From: Pelomonas sp963422775
GTDB lineage: Bacteria; Pseudomonadota; Gammaproteobacteria; Burkholderiales; Burkholderiaceae_C
Length of the DNA stretch: 64,000 nt
Assembly (NCBI GenBank): GCA_963422775.4
Contig: CAUJSJ030000037.1
Location: 233,357-297,356, forward strand
Direction: 5' to 3'
Part shown: in pieces, positions 42,063 through 50,945 of the stretch
Numbering within the stretch: position 1 is the first letter of the stretch
Layout of the letters: the number at the start of each line of letters is the position of its first letter
The notes under the pieces: model-generated
What the model was told of the DNA's origin: nothing
Database searches by the model: none
What the model saw: only the letters and a program-made list of their open reading frames with translations
Program-made: the position numbers and the translations under genes

Positions 42063-42976
42063 GGCGGCGCGATTGTCGCGGTGCCGCGCTGGAAGCTGCG
42101 CAGCTGGTCGGTGACGGGGTCCGTGAAGGAGATCGCGCGAGCCACCAGCTGCAGCGGCGCGTCAAAGCACGGCGGGTTCTCGTGCGGCTGCAGCAGCGGG
42201 TAGATGCGGTCGCCCACCAGCGGCAGGCCCAGCGCATTCATCTGGGCGCGCAGCTGGTGGCGCAGCCCCGTGCGCGGGCGCAGCTCGTAGCGGGCCAGGC
42301 CCTGCTGCTCGCCCTGCAAGGCCTCGACGAGGTCGACCCAGGTCTCGGCGTTGGGCTCGCCGTCCACGACCTGCATCTGCATGAAGCCCTCGCCACCCGG
42401 TTCCGCGAGGCGATGGCGCAGCACGCGCGGCCAGGGGCCGGTGCCGAGCGGCGCGACGGCCTCGTAGACCTTGTCGACGGCGCGGTCGCGGAACAGCCGG
42501 TGGTAGGCGTCGCGCTCCTCGCGCCGCAGGTTGAAGACGACGAGGCCGGCGGTCTCGCGGTCCAGCCGGTGCACGGGATTGAGGTCCACCAGGCCGGTGG
42601 CATGGCGCAGCCGGGCCATCAGCGTCTGCCGGGCGTAGATGCCGCTGGGCGTGACGGGCAGGAAGTGGGGCTTGTCGGCGACCAGCAGGTGCTCGTCCTG
42701 GAAGACGATGCGGGCCTCGAATGGCACCTCGGGCTCCACATCGATGTGGCGCCAGTAGTAGACGCGCCGGCCCGCGACGTAGGGTACGGCGCGCAGCGGC
42801 AGGCCCGCTTCGCCCACCACGTCGCCGCGCGCGACGCGCTCGGCCCAGTCCGGCACGCGCGGCAGGCGCTCGTCGAGAAAGGCCGTCAACGTGGGCCAGG
42901 GGCCTGCAGGGCAGAACACCGCGCTGGCCGCCACACCCTCGCGCAGCGGCAGCGCGGGCTTGGCCGGGCGGCTCAC
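42059..42976 (-). CDS. RluA-family pseudouridine synthase
   Basis: A 305-aa RNA pseudouridine synthase. The catalytic Asp lies in PVHRLDRETAGLVVF near residues 155-169. An N-terminal region (AFLDERLPRVPDWAERVARG) precedes the core with VADKPHFLPVTP. The later ELRPRTGLRHQLRAQMNALG is typical of the RluA branch; the exact RNA target cannot be told. The start is GTG 42976, overlapping the stop of the upstream gene by 4 bp. It belongs to the four-gene operon headed by the MurA-like gene. Confidence 0.9.
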   Translation of the reverse strand: MSRPAKPALPLREGVAASAVFCPAGPWPTLTAFLDERLPRVPDWAERVARGDVVGEAGLPLRAVPYVAGRRVYYWRHIDVEPEVPFEARIVFQDEHLLVADKPHFLPVTPSGIYARQTLMARLRHATGLVDLNPVHRLDRETAGLVVFNLRREERDAYHRLFRDRAVDKVYEAVAPLGTGPWPRVLRHRLAEPGGEGFMQMQVVDGEPNAETWVDLVEALQGEQQGLARYELRPRTGLRHQLRAQMNALGLPLVGDRIYPLLQPHENPPCFDAPLQLVARAISFTDPVTDQLRSFQRGTATIAPP

Positions 42977-43875
42977 TCGATGCGCGGCCCGCCGCGGGCG
43001 CGCTCGTCCATGTAGGCGTTCAGCCGCTTCATGTCCTGCGGGTCGGAGTGCTCGCCGCGCCACTCGCGCACCCAGGCCTCGCGGCTCGGGTCGCGCGCGA
43101 GTTCGCGCACGGCGGCGTCGATGGCCTCGATGTGGCGCCGGCCCTCGGGCGTGCGGCTGCAGGACACGGTGGCCAGCAGCGTGCTCAGGCCCTCGGCCAC
43201 CGGCAGCGCCACCAGCGCGCCGGGGTCGCCCACGCGGCCAAGGTAGTCCTTGACGACGGTCGGGTACTCCAGTGTGTAGTCCATGCGGCCGGCACGCAGC
43301 ATGTCCAGCATCTGGCTGCTGAGCTGCGCGCCGACGGCCAGGCGCGGCACCGTGTACTGGGACAGCAGGCTGTCGATCTGCGCGCCGAAGGCCCGGTCGC
43401 GCGCCACCAGCAGGCGCAGTTCGGGGCGCTTGAGCAGTTCAGACAGCTGCAGCCGCCCGTCCTGCGGCCGCGCCTGCGACAGCTTGTCCATCAGCTCGCG
43501 CCGCACGATGACGTGCAGCTCGCGCGAAATCAGCGGCGGATAGAGGTGCGAGAAATAGGCCCACTGCAGCCGCTCGGGCGTGCGCACATGCATGGTGGAG
43601 CACAGCGTCTGGCCGCGCCGGCTCTCGGCCTCGTAGCGGGCCGTGCTGGATTCGACGAACTCATGCCGGAATTCGGGCATGCGCGCCAGCAGCACGCGCA
43701 TGAAGCCGTCCACCTCGCCGTGGCCCAGCTCGGCGACGGAGCGCGGCGGGCGGCCCTGCACGAAGCTGAAGTGGGGCGGCACGTCCTGGGCCACCCAGCG
43801 GATGGTGTCGACGGGCGGCGCGGCCTGGGCAGCCGAAGCCACCAAGCAAGCGGCCGCGAGCCAGCAGCGCAACAC
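42973..43875 (-). CDS. periplasmic substrate-binding-like protein (TIGR02285 type)
   Basis: A 300-aa exported protein with a signal peptide (MLRCWLAAACLVASAAQAAP, GTG start at 43875). The fold resembles family 3 solute-binding proteins. Segments such as TIRWVAQDVPPHFSFVQG, GEVDGFMRVLLARMPEFRHE and RMDYTLEYPTVVKDYLG suit the TIGR02285 family, whose function is unknown. The start abuts the murA stop without a gap, so it is co-transcribed. It may bind a cell-wall or small signalling ligand; that is speculation from the neighbourhood. Confidence 0.75.
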   Translation of the reverse strand: MLRCWLAAACLVASAAQAAPPVDTIRWVAQDVPPHFSFVQGRPPRSVAELGHGEVDGFMRVLLARMPEFRHEFVESSTARYEAESRRGQTLCSTMHVRTPERLQWAYFSHLYPPLISRELHVIVRRELMDKLSQARPQDGRLQLSELLKRPELRLLVARDRAFGAQIDSLLSQYTVPRLAVGAQLSSQMLDMLRAGRMDYTLEYPTVVKDYLGRVGDPGALVALPVAEGLSTLLATVSCSRTPEGRRHIEAIDAAVRELARDPSREAWVREWRGEHSDPQDMKRLNAYMDERARGGPRIE

Positions 43876-45177
43876 TCAGTCGCCCTCGACCCATTCCATG
43901 CGAGCGCCCAGTTCACCGATGTGCTCGACGAAGTTCGGATGGGCGCGGCGAATCGGCGTCGCGTTCTTGATCACGCTCTTGCCGGGGATGCTGGCGGCCA
44001 CCATCAGCAGCGCGATCGCCACACGGATGATGTAGGGGCTCTCGACCTCGGCCGGGCTCAGCGGCTTGCCGCCGAAGGTGATCATGCGGTGCGGGTCGCT
44101 CAGGAAGGCATGCGCGCCGAACTTGGCCAGCTCGCTGGTCCAGCCCATCGCACCGTCGTAGACCTTGTTCCAGAACATCACGCTGCCCTCGGCCTTGACG
44201 CCCAGCGCCACGAAGATGGGCAGCAGGTCCACCGGCACATAGGGCCAGGGCGCGGCTTCCACCTTTTGCAGGATGTTGCGCGTGAAGGGCTCCTTCACCT
44301 TCAGCGGGCCGGTCGTCACGCAACGGCTCCAGCCGCCTTCGTGCACGATCTGCACGCCGAATTTTGCGAAGGTGCGATCCAGCAGCGGGAACATTTCCGG
44401 CGCGCTGTTCTTGACGCGCACGTCGCCGCCGGTGATGGCGCCCAACGCCAGGAAGGTGACGATCTCGTGGAAGTCTTCGGTGAAGGTGTAGTCGGCGCCG
44501 CCCAACTCGTCGACGCCGGTGATCTTCAGCTTGGACGTGCCGTGGCCTTCGATCTTCGCGCCCAGCAGCGACATGAAGTTGCAGAACTCCTGCACATGCG
44601 GCTCGCTGGCGGCGTTGGTCAGCGTGGACTCGCCGTCGGCCAGGGCCGCGCAGAGCACGAAGTTCTCGGTCGTGGTGACGGAGGCGTAGTCAGTCCAGTG
44701 GGCGTTGGCCGTCAGCGGGCGGTGCACGCGCAGGATGAGGCCGTCGGGCAGGCGCTCGACATGGGCGCCGAAGCGCTCGAACACCTCCACATGCGGGTCA
44801 ATCTCGCGCGCGCCCAGCGTGCAACCCTTGACGTCATCCTCGATGCGCGCGGCGCCGAAGCGGGCCATCAGGCCGGGCACCAGCATGATGGAGGAGCGCA
44901 TCTCCTCGGGCAGGCGGTCGACGTTGGGGTCGAAGTGCGTGTGCTCGTGGTGGACGTCGAGGATGCCGGTCTTGAAGTCCAGCTCGACCTGGGAGCCGAG
45001 CTTCCTGAAGACCTCGACGATCTTCTTCACGTCGGTGATCTCGGGCACGCCGCGCAGGCGCACCGGCTGCTTGGTCAGCAGCGTCGCGCAGAGGATGGGC
45101 AGGACGGCGTTCTTGTTGGCCGAGGGAACGATGCGGCCGGAGAGAGGCGTGCCGCCGTGGACGATCAGATGGGACAT
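43876..45177 (-). CDS. murA: UDP-N-acetylglucosamine 1-carboxyvinyltransferase (MurA-like)
   Basis: EPSP-synthase-fold enzyme of 433 aa that would transfer enolpyruvate from PEP to UDP-GlcNAc, the first committed step of peptidoglycan synthesis. Catalytic residues are kept: Lys22 in SANKNAVLPIL and the fosfomycin-target Cys119 in VKGCTLGARE. It is more divergent than standard MurA in the middle and C-terminus. It lies with a solute-binding-like protein, a pseudouridine synthase and a cyclase, not with the usual Burkholderiales murA neighbours, so it may be a second copy. ATG 45177 begins the conserved region. Confidence 0.85.
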   Translation of the reverse strand: MSHLIVHGGTPLSGRIVPSANKNAVLPILCATLLTKQPVRLRGVPEITDVKKIVEVFRKLGSQVELDFKTGILDVHHEHTHFDPNVDRLPEEMRSSIMLVPGLMARFGAARIEDDVKGCTLGAREIDPHVEVFERFGAHVERLPDGLILRVHRPLTANAHWTDYASVTTTENFVLCAALADGESTLTNAASEPHVQEFCNFMSLLGAKIEGHGTSKLKITGVDELGGADYTFTEDFHEIVTFLALGAITGGDVRVKNSAPEMFPLLDRTFAKFGVQIVHEGGWSRCVTTGPLKVKEPFTRNILQKVEAAPWPYVPVDLLPIFVALGVKAEGSVMFWNKVYDGAMGWTSELAKFGAHAFLSDPHRMITFGGKPLSPAEVESPYIIRVAIALLMVAASIPGKSVIKNATPIRRAHPNFVEHIGELGARMEWVEGD

Positions 45178-45328
45178 CGAATGAGGGGATTTCGGTGCGC
45201 GCAAGCGGCGCGCGGTGGCATTGTCGACGTTTGCGGCGCGGCCCATGCGCCGCCGCCCGGAAGCTTTGCTCCGCGCCGGGGGAATCATGCCGGCCGCCCT
45301 GCATGGCGGCCGTCCTTCGGCAGGCGTC

Positions 45329-45348
45329 GAACAGGCCGCAGGGCCTGT
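45329..45348 (-). terminator. hairpin after trhO
   Basis: AACAGGCC (45329-45336) pairs perfectly with GGCCTGTT (45341-45348) around GCAG, 14 bases beyond the trhO stop on the minus strand. There is no T-run. The rest of the ~180-bp gap to murA holds another GC-rich stem (GGCCGCC/GGCGGCC, near 45292-45311). Confidence 0.4.
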
Positions 45349-45361
45349 TCTCGGTCCTGCC

Positions 45362-46153
45362 TCAGTCCTCCGCGGCCGGGTCCAGCCGCCTGGCCCGCGC
45401 CAGCCGCCAGGCGTCGGCCGGATCGGTGAACACGGCTTCAGCGGTCGTGCCGGTCTCGCGAGCCTGGGCGTCGATGGCGATGCGCTTGTCGAAGACGTAG
45501 CACTCGCCTTGCCAGTCTTCAGCTGCGTCGGGGAAGGCCTCCAGGAAGTTCAGGATGCCGCCGTCGAGCTGGGCGACCTTCAGGCCCTGGCCCTGCATCC
45601 AGGCCGCCGTCTTCTCGCAGCGGATGCCGCCGGTGCAGTACATCGCCACCGTCTTGCCCTGCCATGCGTCGCGATGCGCCTCGACGTAGGCCGGGAAGTC
45701 GCGGAAATGGGCCACGCCGGGGTCGATGGCACCGCGAAAGCGCCCCAGCTTGAACTCGAACGTGTTGCGGTTGTCGAGGACGACGGTGCCAGGGTCGGCC
45801 AGCAGCTCGCGCCAGCGCTGCGGGCTGACGTGGGTGTCGGTGGCGTCGCCCTGAACACCGGGCACGCCAAAAGCAACGATCTCGCGCTTGACCGAAACCT
45901 TGAGCAGGCTGAAGGGCGGGCGCTCGCAGGCGTTGTGCTTGAAGTGCAGGCCTTCGAACCCGGGCTGCTGCTGCAGCGAGGCTTCGAAGCCGGCCAGCAC
46001 CTCGGCCGGCCCGGCCACCGCGGCGCTCAGGCCCTCGGTGGCGACGAGGATGACACCGCCCAGACCGGCAGCCGCCTCGCGCAGCCAGGCGGCCAGGGCG
46101 GTGGGGTCGGCCACCGGCGTGAAGCGGTAGAAGGAGCTGTGGACCAGGGACAT
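45362..46153 (-). CDS. trhO: tRNA uridine(34) hydroxylase, rhodanese-type
   Basis: A 263-aa TrhO (YceA) protein, which uses a rhodanese-like domain in oxygen-dependent 5-hydroxylation of tRNA U34. The N-terminal ferredoxin-like domain (SFYRFTPVADPTALAAWLRE, then GVILVATEGLSAAVAG) is followed by the rhodanese domain. The active-site Cys is in YCTGGIRCEKTAAW. LDNRNTFEFKLGRFRGAIDP is also typical. Length is normal. It is followed upstream on the same strand by a VOC-family gene 33 bp away. Confidence 0.9.
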   Translation of the reverse strand: MSLVHSSFYRFTPVADPTALAAWLREAAAGLGGVILVATEGLSAAVAGPAEVLAGFEASLQQQPGFEGLHFKHNACERPPFSLLKVSVKREIVAFGVPGVQGDATDTHVSPQRWRELLADPGTVVLDNRNTFEFKLGRFRGAIDPGVAHFRDFPAYVEAHRDAWQGKTVAMYCTGGIRCEKTAAWMQGQGLKVAQLDGGILNFLEAFPDAAEDWQGECYVFDKRIAIDAQARETGTTAEAVFTDPADAWRLARARRLDPAAED

Positions 46154-46186
46154 CGACGCGGATTGTCGCGCCGGCCTCCCACCACC

Positions 46187-46552
46187 TCAGCTGGACGACA
46201 GCACGAAGACGTTGCCCTCGGAGTCCTTGAACTTCGCGAAGGTTCCCCAGGGCTGGGCGGTTGGCGGCTCGACGAACTCCACCCCGCGCTGCTGCAGCTG
46301 GCGATACGTGGCCTCGACGTCGTCGCAGGCGATGGCACCGTTGAAGAAGGTGCCGATGCGGTCCTCGTGCCCCTCGGGCGTGAACAGCACGACGCGTGTC
46401 GCCGAGTGGGCGATGCGCAGCTCGATCCAGCGCTTGCCCGGGCCCATGGGCTGGTCGGTCGCCACTGCAAAGCCGAGCTGGTCGCGGTAGAAGGCCAGCG
46501 CGCGGGCGGGGTCGGCCACGGGAATGCCGATGAACTTGACGTGGGTGATCAT
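46187..46552 (-). CDS. VOC-family (glyoxalase-like) protein
   Basis: A 121-aa vicinal-oxygen-chelate protein made of two beta-alpha-beta-beta-beta units. Visible segments are HVKFIGIPVADPARALAFYR, WIELRIAHSATRVVLFTPEG and the C-terminal FAKFKDSEGNVFVLSS. Candidate metal ligands are an early His and a late Glu, but typical substrates (methylglyoxal, antibiotics) cannot be assigned. It is probably co-transcribed with trhO. Confidence 0.85.
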   Translation of the reverse strand: MITHVKFIGIPVADPARALAFYRDQLGFAVATDQPMGPGKRWIELRIAHSATRVVLFTPEGHEDRIGTFFNGAIACDDVEATYRQLQQRGVEFVEPPTAQPWGTFAKFKDSEGNVFVLSSS

Positions 46553-46643
46553 GGTGGCGGTGAGGGTGGGGTTGTGAACGCCATGCCCATTCTGAAATCA
46601 CCCCGGCCGCCAGCGTTCGATGGCTGCTATAGCATTCATCGGC

Positions 46644-46952
46644 ATGCGCCAGCCCGCCGACCATCAGCTCGACGCCTACGTCATCGACACGCTGATGGCC
46701 GACCTCTGCGGTCATGACCGCCGGCCATCGGCCTTCCTCGTCTACCTGTGCCTGGCCTGCGAGGCCCAGCGCCGCCGCGCCGAAGCGGTGCCGCTGAGCC
46801 TGCAGGAGATTGCGACGCGCACGGGGCTGGCCAAGTCCACCGTGCAGACCGCCATCCGCCACCTGAAACGCCGCGGCCTGCTCGATGCCGACGTCCAGGC
46901 AACCACCACTGCGCCGCTGCGCCGCGTGGTGGCGCCCTGGCGGTCACCCTAG
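46644..46952 (+). CDS. helix-turn-helix DNA-binding protein
   Basis: A 102-aa protein with a winged helix-turn-helix: PLSLQEIATRTGLAKSTVQT (recognition helix at the end), then AIRHLKRRGLLDADV. This matches small GntR/MarR-like or primase-associated HTH proteins. ATG 46644 is preferred; ATG 46620 would add eight residues that include a -10-like TATAGC stretch. It ends 55 bp before psd and may regulate locally, but no partner site was found. Confidence 0.7.
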   Translation: MRQPADHQLDAYVIDTLMADLCGHDRRPSAFLVYLCLACEAQRRRAEAVPLSLQEIATRTGLAKSTVQTAIRHLKRRGLLDADVQATTTAPLRRVVAPWRSP

Positions 46953-47007
46953 GGGGCCGCCGCCTGGCCCGCTCCTAGAATCCTCGACCGCTTTTCGGCT
47001 CCCGTAC

Positions 47008-47844
47008 ATGTCCGACCGCCTCGCTGTCCTGCCCCAATACCTGATGCCCAAGCTGGCCATGACGCGCCTGGCCGGGCACTACGCGTCCAAGCCGATGGGC
47101 AGCTTCACGACGTCGACCATCCGCCGTTTCGTCGCGCGCTACGGCGTCAACATGGCCGAGGCGGCCGAGCCGGACATCGCGGCCTACAAGACCTTCAACG
47201 ACTTTTTCACCCGCGCGCTGAAAGACGGTGCGCGGCCGCTGGCCAGCGCGCCGCTGATCTGCCCGGTGGACGGTGCGATCAGCCAGGTCGGCCGCATCCA
47301 GGGCGACCAGGTCTACCAGGCCAAGGGCCAGGCCTTCTCGACGGCGGCCCTGATCGGCGGCGACGCCGCGCTCGCGGCCCAGTTCCAGGACGGCCTGTTC
47401 GCCAACCTCTACCTCAGCCCCAAGGACTACCACCGCATCCACATGCCCGCCGCCGGCCGGCTGGTGCGCATGGTGCACGTGCCGGGCGCGCTGTTCTCGG
47501 TGAACCCCACCACGGCGCGCGGCGTGCCGGGACTGTTCGCGCGCAACGAGCGGGTGGTCTGCGTGTTCGAGGACGCCGCCCTGGGCACCTGGGTGCTGGT
47601 GCTGGTGGGTGCCACCATCGTGGGCAGCATGGCCACGGTCTGGCAAGGCCAGATCAAGCGCGGCGGACCGGTGCATGAGTGGACCTACGCCGACCAGGAC
47701 ATCCGCCTGGCCCAGGGCGACGAGATGGGCCGCTTCCTGCTGGGCTCCACGGTGGTCATGCTGTTCCCCAAGAGCGGGCTGCAGTTCAACCCGGCCTGGC
47801 AGCCGGGCGGGGCGATCCGGATGGGCGAGCTGATGGCGCATTAG
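47008..47844 (+). CDS. psd: phosphatidylserine decarboxylase proenzyme
   Basis: A 278-aa proenzyme that cleaves itself to form a pyruvoyl cofactor and converts phosphatidylserine to phosphatidylethanolamine at the inner membrane. The cleavage site LGST, whose Ser becomes the pyruvoyl group, is in FLLGSTVVMLFPKSG. FNDFFTRALKDGARP, CPVDGAISQVG and YLSPKDYHRIHMPAAG are conserved. Length fits proteobacterial Psd. It is the partner of pssA, which lies 18 kb away. ATG 47008 begins the usual N-terminus (MSDRLAVLPQYLMPKLAMTR). Confidence 0.94.
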   Translation: MSDRLAVLPQYLMPKLAMTRLAGHYASKPMGSFTTSTIRRFVARYGVNMAEAAEPDIAAYKTFNDFFTRALKDGARPLASAPLICPVDGAISQVGRIQGDQVYQAKGQAFSTAALIGGDAALAAQFQDGLFANLYLSPKDYHRIHMPAAGRLVRMVHVPGALFSVNPTTARGVPGLFARNERVVCVFEDAALGTWVLVLVGATIVGSMATVWQGQIKRGGPVHEWTYADQDIRLAQGDEMGRFLLGSTVVMLFPKSGLQFNPAWQPGGAIRMGELMAH

Positions 47845-48565
47845 CCGGTGGCGGCCAGCTCGGCCCGCAGCACCCCGGGCCAGGCGGCTGGCGGCAGGGG
47901 CTCCAGCACGGGATAGCTGCCTCCCATCATCAGCAGTTCGGTGAGGGAGTTCCAGCGGTCGCGCCAGGCGCTGGCGTGGTCGCGGAAGGCTTCGGCCTGG
48001 GTGCCGAAGGCGGCCATCCCTGAAACCGCACCGCGACCGCCACCTGTCATCGTCCGGTTGCCGTTCTGGTGATAGTCAGGAACAAATGGCGACGCGCAAG
48101 GCAACAACCCGCCTTGGCCGGGAAAACCCAGGAGCTCGCCCGGCACGCCAGGCAGGCCGGTGCGCGCGAGCAGGGACGTGACCTCCGGCACCGGTGTCGA
48201 AGGGGTCGGCGTCGCCGGCCAGGATGTCGACGCGCGCGTGCTGGTTGGGGCCGGCGGTGAAGTCCAGCCCGGCGGCGTTCACGACGGCGGCGCCGCCGTG
48301 GTCGTTGACGAACAGCCGAAAGCTTAGGTGCAGCCGCGAGGCGGCAGCCAGCGTGAAGGCCTGGTAGAGCACGGCGCTGCTCTCGTCGATGCGGTCGGAC
48401 ACGGCGTAGAAGCCGCCGAAGTTGCCGCCCGCCTGGCTGGCAGCCGTCCAACCGCTGAGATCGCCGGTCTCGAAGCCGCCATTGATCAGCAGCGGCGCGG
48501 GCTGCGCCGAGGCTTGTCAGAACGAGGAAGGCGGCGCCGATGCGCACCCGATACCTGCTGGCCAT
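47841..48565 (-). pseudogene. PEP-CTERM-like exported protein, disrupted by two frameshifts
   Basis: A broken gene. From ATG 48565 a signal peptide is read (MASRYRVRIGAAFLVLTSLG). Near 48505 the frame shifts into LLINGGFETGDLSGWTAAS and about 100 further residues (GGFYAVSDRIDESSAVLYQA, LHLSFRLFVNDHGGAAVVNA), the opening typical of PEP-CTERM surface proteins. Near 48190 it shifts again into EVTSLLARTGLPGVPGELLG, ending at 47841. No PEP-CTERM anchor is visible. The last part (MAAFGTQAEAFRDHASAWRD onward) might instead be a separate small gene. Repairing the two sites would give one continuous protein. Confidence 0.6.
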
Positions 48566-48620
48566 GAATGCGCCCTGAAATGGCTGTACACCACTCAACG
48601 CATACAGACCGGCCGACCCA

Positions 48621-50888
48621 TCACGCCTTCATCAAGAATGTCCGCTCCAGCAGCCTCGCGGCCGCGTCGGCAGCCAGGGGCCGGGCCAGCAGGAAGCCCT
48701 GCAGATGGGTGCAGCCAAGCGCCGCCGCGGCGCGCGCCTGCTCCTCGGTCTCCACGCCTTCGGCCACCACAGACAGCCCCAGCGCCTGCGCCAGCACGCA
48801 GGCTGCCTGCACCACCGCGCCGGCCTTGGCCTCGGGCAGCGGGTCGATCATGCTGCGGTCCAGCTTGAGCGTCGTGATGGGCAGGCGGCGCAGCAGCGTC
48901 AGCGAGCTCTGGCCGGTGCCGAAATCGTCGAACGCCACGCCCACACCGGCCTCGCGCAGCTTCGCGAGCTGGGGCAGCACGCGGTCCATGTGGGTCATCG
49001 CCGCGGTCTCGGTGATCTCGACCTCGACCAGCGCCGGATCCACGCCGTGGGCGCGCACCAGGTCCAGCAGCCAGTCGGCAAAGCCGGCGTCCTCGAACTG
49101 CAGCGGCGACACATTGACGGCCACCGGCATCACGGTCAGGCCCTGCTGCTGCCAGGCACGCAGCTGCTGGGCCGCCTGGCGCAGGATGAGCGCGCCCAGC
49201 GGCACGATCTGGCCGGTGCGCTCGGCAGCGGGGATGAAGTCCGCCGGGCTGACGCGGCCGCGGCCCGGCCGCTGCCAGCGCACCAGCGCCTCGAAGCCGG
49301 CCAGGCGCCGCGTGCCGGCCGCGAACTTGGGCTGGTAGTCGAGCTGGAACTCTTCGCACTCGATGGCTGCGGCCAGCGCCTGCTCGATCTCCAGCAGGCC
49401 GCCCGCGGCCGTGGCCATGCCGGGGTGGAAGGCAACGACAGCGGCGCCGGCCTGCTGCTTGGCCTGGTGCATGGCCACGTCGGCCGCGCGCAGCAGGGCT
49501 GCGCCGTCCAGGCCATGGGCCGGAAAGCGCGCCATGCCGACCGACAGATGCACATGCAGCGCCCGATGGCCGACCGTGAACGGCGCGTTCATCAACGCGA
49601 GCAGGCGCTGGCCGGCCAGCAGCGCCGCGGCGTCATCCTCCACGCCGGGCTGCAGCAGCAGGAACTGGTCCTCGCCGAGGCGCGCCACCAGGGCATCCGG
49701 CGCCTTGGCCTCGCGCAGCCGCGCGGCGATGGCCTGCAGCAGCGCATCGCCGGTCTCGTGGCCCAGGCTTTCGTTGACAAGCTGGAAGCGGTCCAGGTCG
49801 GCCGACAGCAGCGCGAAGCCGGGTGCACCGGGCACCGTCATCGCGGCCAGCCGGTCCAGCGCCGCGTGGCGGTTGGGCAGGTCGGTCAGCTCGTCGTGCA
49901 AGGCCTGGCGGCGCAGCGCCTCGGTGGCGCGCTGGCGCTGCGTGTCGTCCAGCATCAGCACGACCAGGGCCGGGCCGCCCTCCCATTCGATGTAGCTGCT
50001 GCTGCCGCGCAGATAGATGGCGCTGCCGTCCTGCCGGTAGCGCTCGCCTTCCCAGGTGATATGCCCCCCGCGCTGCTGGATCAGCTGCGCGTAGCGCGCC
50101 CGCGAGGCCTCGACATCGGCGGGCGAGATCAGCAACTCGATGGGCAGCGCGCCGTCAATGCGGTTGAAGCCGAACATCGCCAGTGCCGCCGGGTTGGCGT
50201 AGACGGCACGGCCATCGCGCAGCACGACGAGGCCCTGCATGGACTGCTCGTAGAGCTGGCGCAGCCGCACGTTGACGCGCTCGGTCTCGCGGTGGGCGCG
50301 GCGCACCGACAGCAGGATGAGCGACATGGCCAGCACGGCCTGCACGTAGGTGCCCAGGATGTGGGTGATGGAGGAGCGGGCCAGCGGATCAAGCAGCGGG
50401 CCGCTGAGATGCACCAGGCCGGACGTGACGAAGCAGGCAGCCACGAAGCGCTCGCCCCGGGCGCCCGCCGCCCACAGCCACCAGGCCGCCAGCCAGGCGC
50501 CGCCCGCGAGGATCAGCGCCGCCGCAATGACGGCATAGCGCTGCTGCACCAGGGCCAGCACGAGGATGAAGACAAGCAGGGCCACGAACAGCGGCGCGCT
50601 GCGCCGCCAGCGCCAGGCTCGGCCGCGGTAGCGCGCGGCGCCGGCCAGCTGCAAGGCCAGCGAGGCAATGATCGCCGCCGTAGCCGCCGTGGCCTGGACC
50701 TTGTAGCGCAGCGAGTCCACGTCTGCCGGCACCAGGGCCACGCCCAGGGTCAGCCCCGCGGCCAACAGCACATGGCTCCAGCCCCAATCGGTGATGTGAG
50801 GGTGGCCGGGCTCCAGCCGGGCCAGCACGAGCAGCGCCACGCCGAGCAAGGCGATCAAGCTGGTACTGCTCAGCAGGGAAGCCGTCAT
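48621..50888 (-). CDS. c-di-GMP phosphodiesterase with membrane, PAS, degenerate GGDEF and EAL domains
   Basis: A 755-aa protein. About eight N-terminal membrane helices (residues 1-195) are followed by a PAS domain (~205-320, QGLVVLRDGRAVYANPAALA), a GGDEF domain and an EAL domain. The GGDEF site reads GEDQF (VARLGEDQFLLL) and no I-site is present, so cyclase activity is unlikely. EAL residues are intact: GFEALVRWQRP, VNVSPLQFED, VEVEITETA, AFDDFGTGQSS, KLDRSMID and VVAEGVET. It should hydrolyse c-di-GMP, perhaps with the dead GGDEF as a GTP sensor. It counters the two cyclases in this window. Confidence 0.92.
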   Translation of the reverse strand: MTASLLSSTSLIALLGVALLVLARLEPGHPHITDWGWSHVLLAAGLTLGVALVPADVDSLRYKVQATAATAAIIASLALQLAGAARYRGRAWRWRRSAPLFVALLVFILVLALVQQRYAVIAAALILAGGAWLAAWWLWAAGARGERFVAACFVTSGLVHLSGPLLDPLARSSITHILGTYVQAVLAMSLILLSVRRAHRETERVNVRLRQLYEQSMQGLVVLRDGRAVYANPAALAMFGFNRIDGALPIELLISPADVEASRARYAQLIQQRGGHITWEGERYRQDGSAIYLRGSSSYIEWEGGPALVVLMLDDTQRQRATEALRRQALHDELTDLPNRHAALDRLAAMTVPGAPGFALLSADLDRFQLVNESLGHETGDALLQAIAARLREAKAPDALVARLGEDQFLLLQPGVEDDAAALLAGQRLLALMNAPFTVGHRALHVHLSVGMARFPAHGLDGAALLRAADVAMHQAKQQAGAAVVAFHPGMATAAGGLLEIEQALAAAIECEEFQLDYQPKFAAGTRRLAGFEALVRWQRPGRGRVSPADFIPAAERTGQIVPLGALILRQAAQQLRAWQQQGLTVMPVAVNVSPLQFEDAGFADWLLDLVRAHGVDPALVEVEITETAAMTHMDRVLPQLAKLREAGVGVAFDDFGTGQSSLTLLRRLPITTLKLDRSMIDPLPEAKAGAVVQAACVLAQALGLSVVAEGVETEEQARAAAALGCTHLQGFLLARPLAADAAARLLERTFLMKA

Positions 50889-50945
50889 CGGCCCATCCTA
50901 GCCAGTAAGGGCGGCCAGCCGCGAAGCCTGCCTCAGCCGGAGTCC

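Noticed and set aside
42721..45429. Open frame of about 902 codons on the plus strand
   Set aside because: It is antisense to the pseudouridine synthase, TIGR02285-type and MurA genes, which have catalytic motifs.
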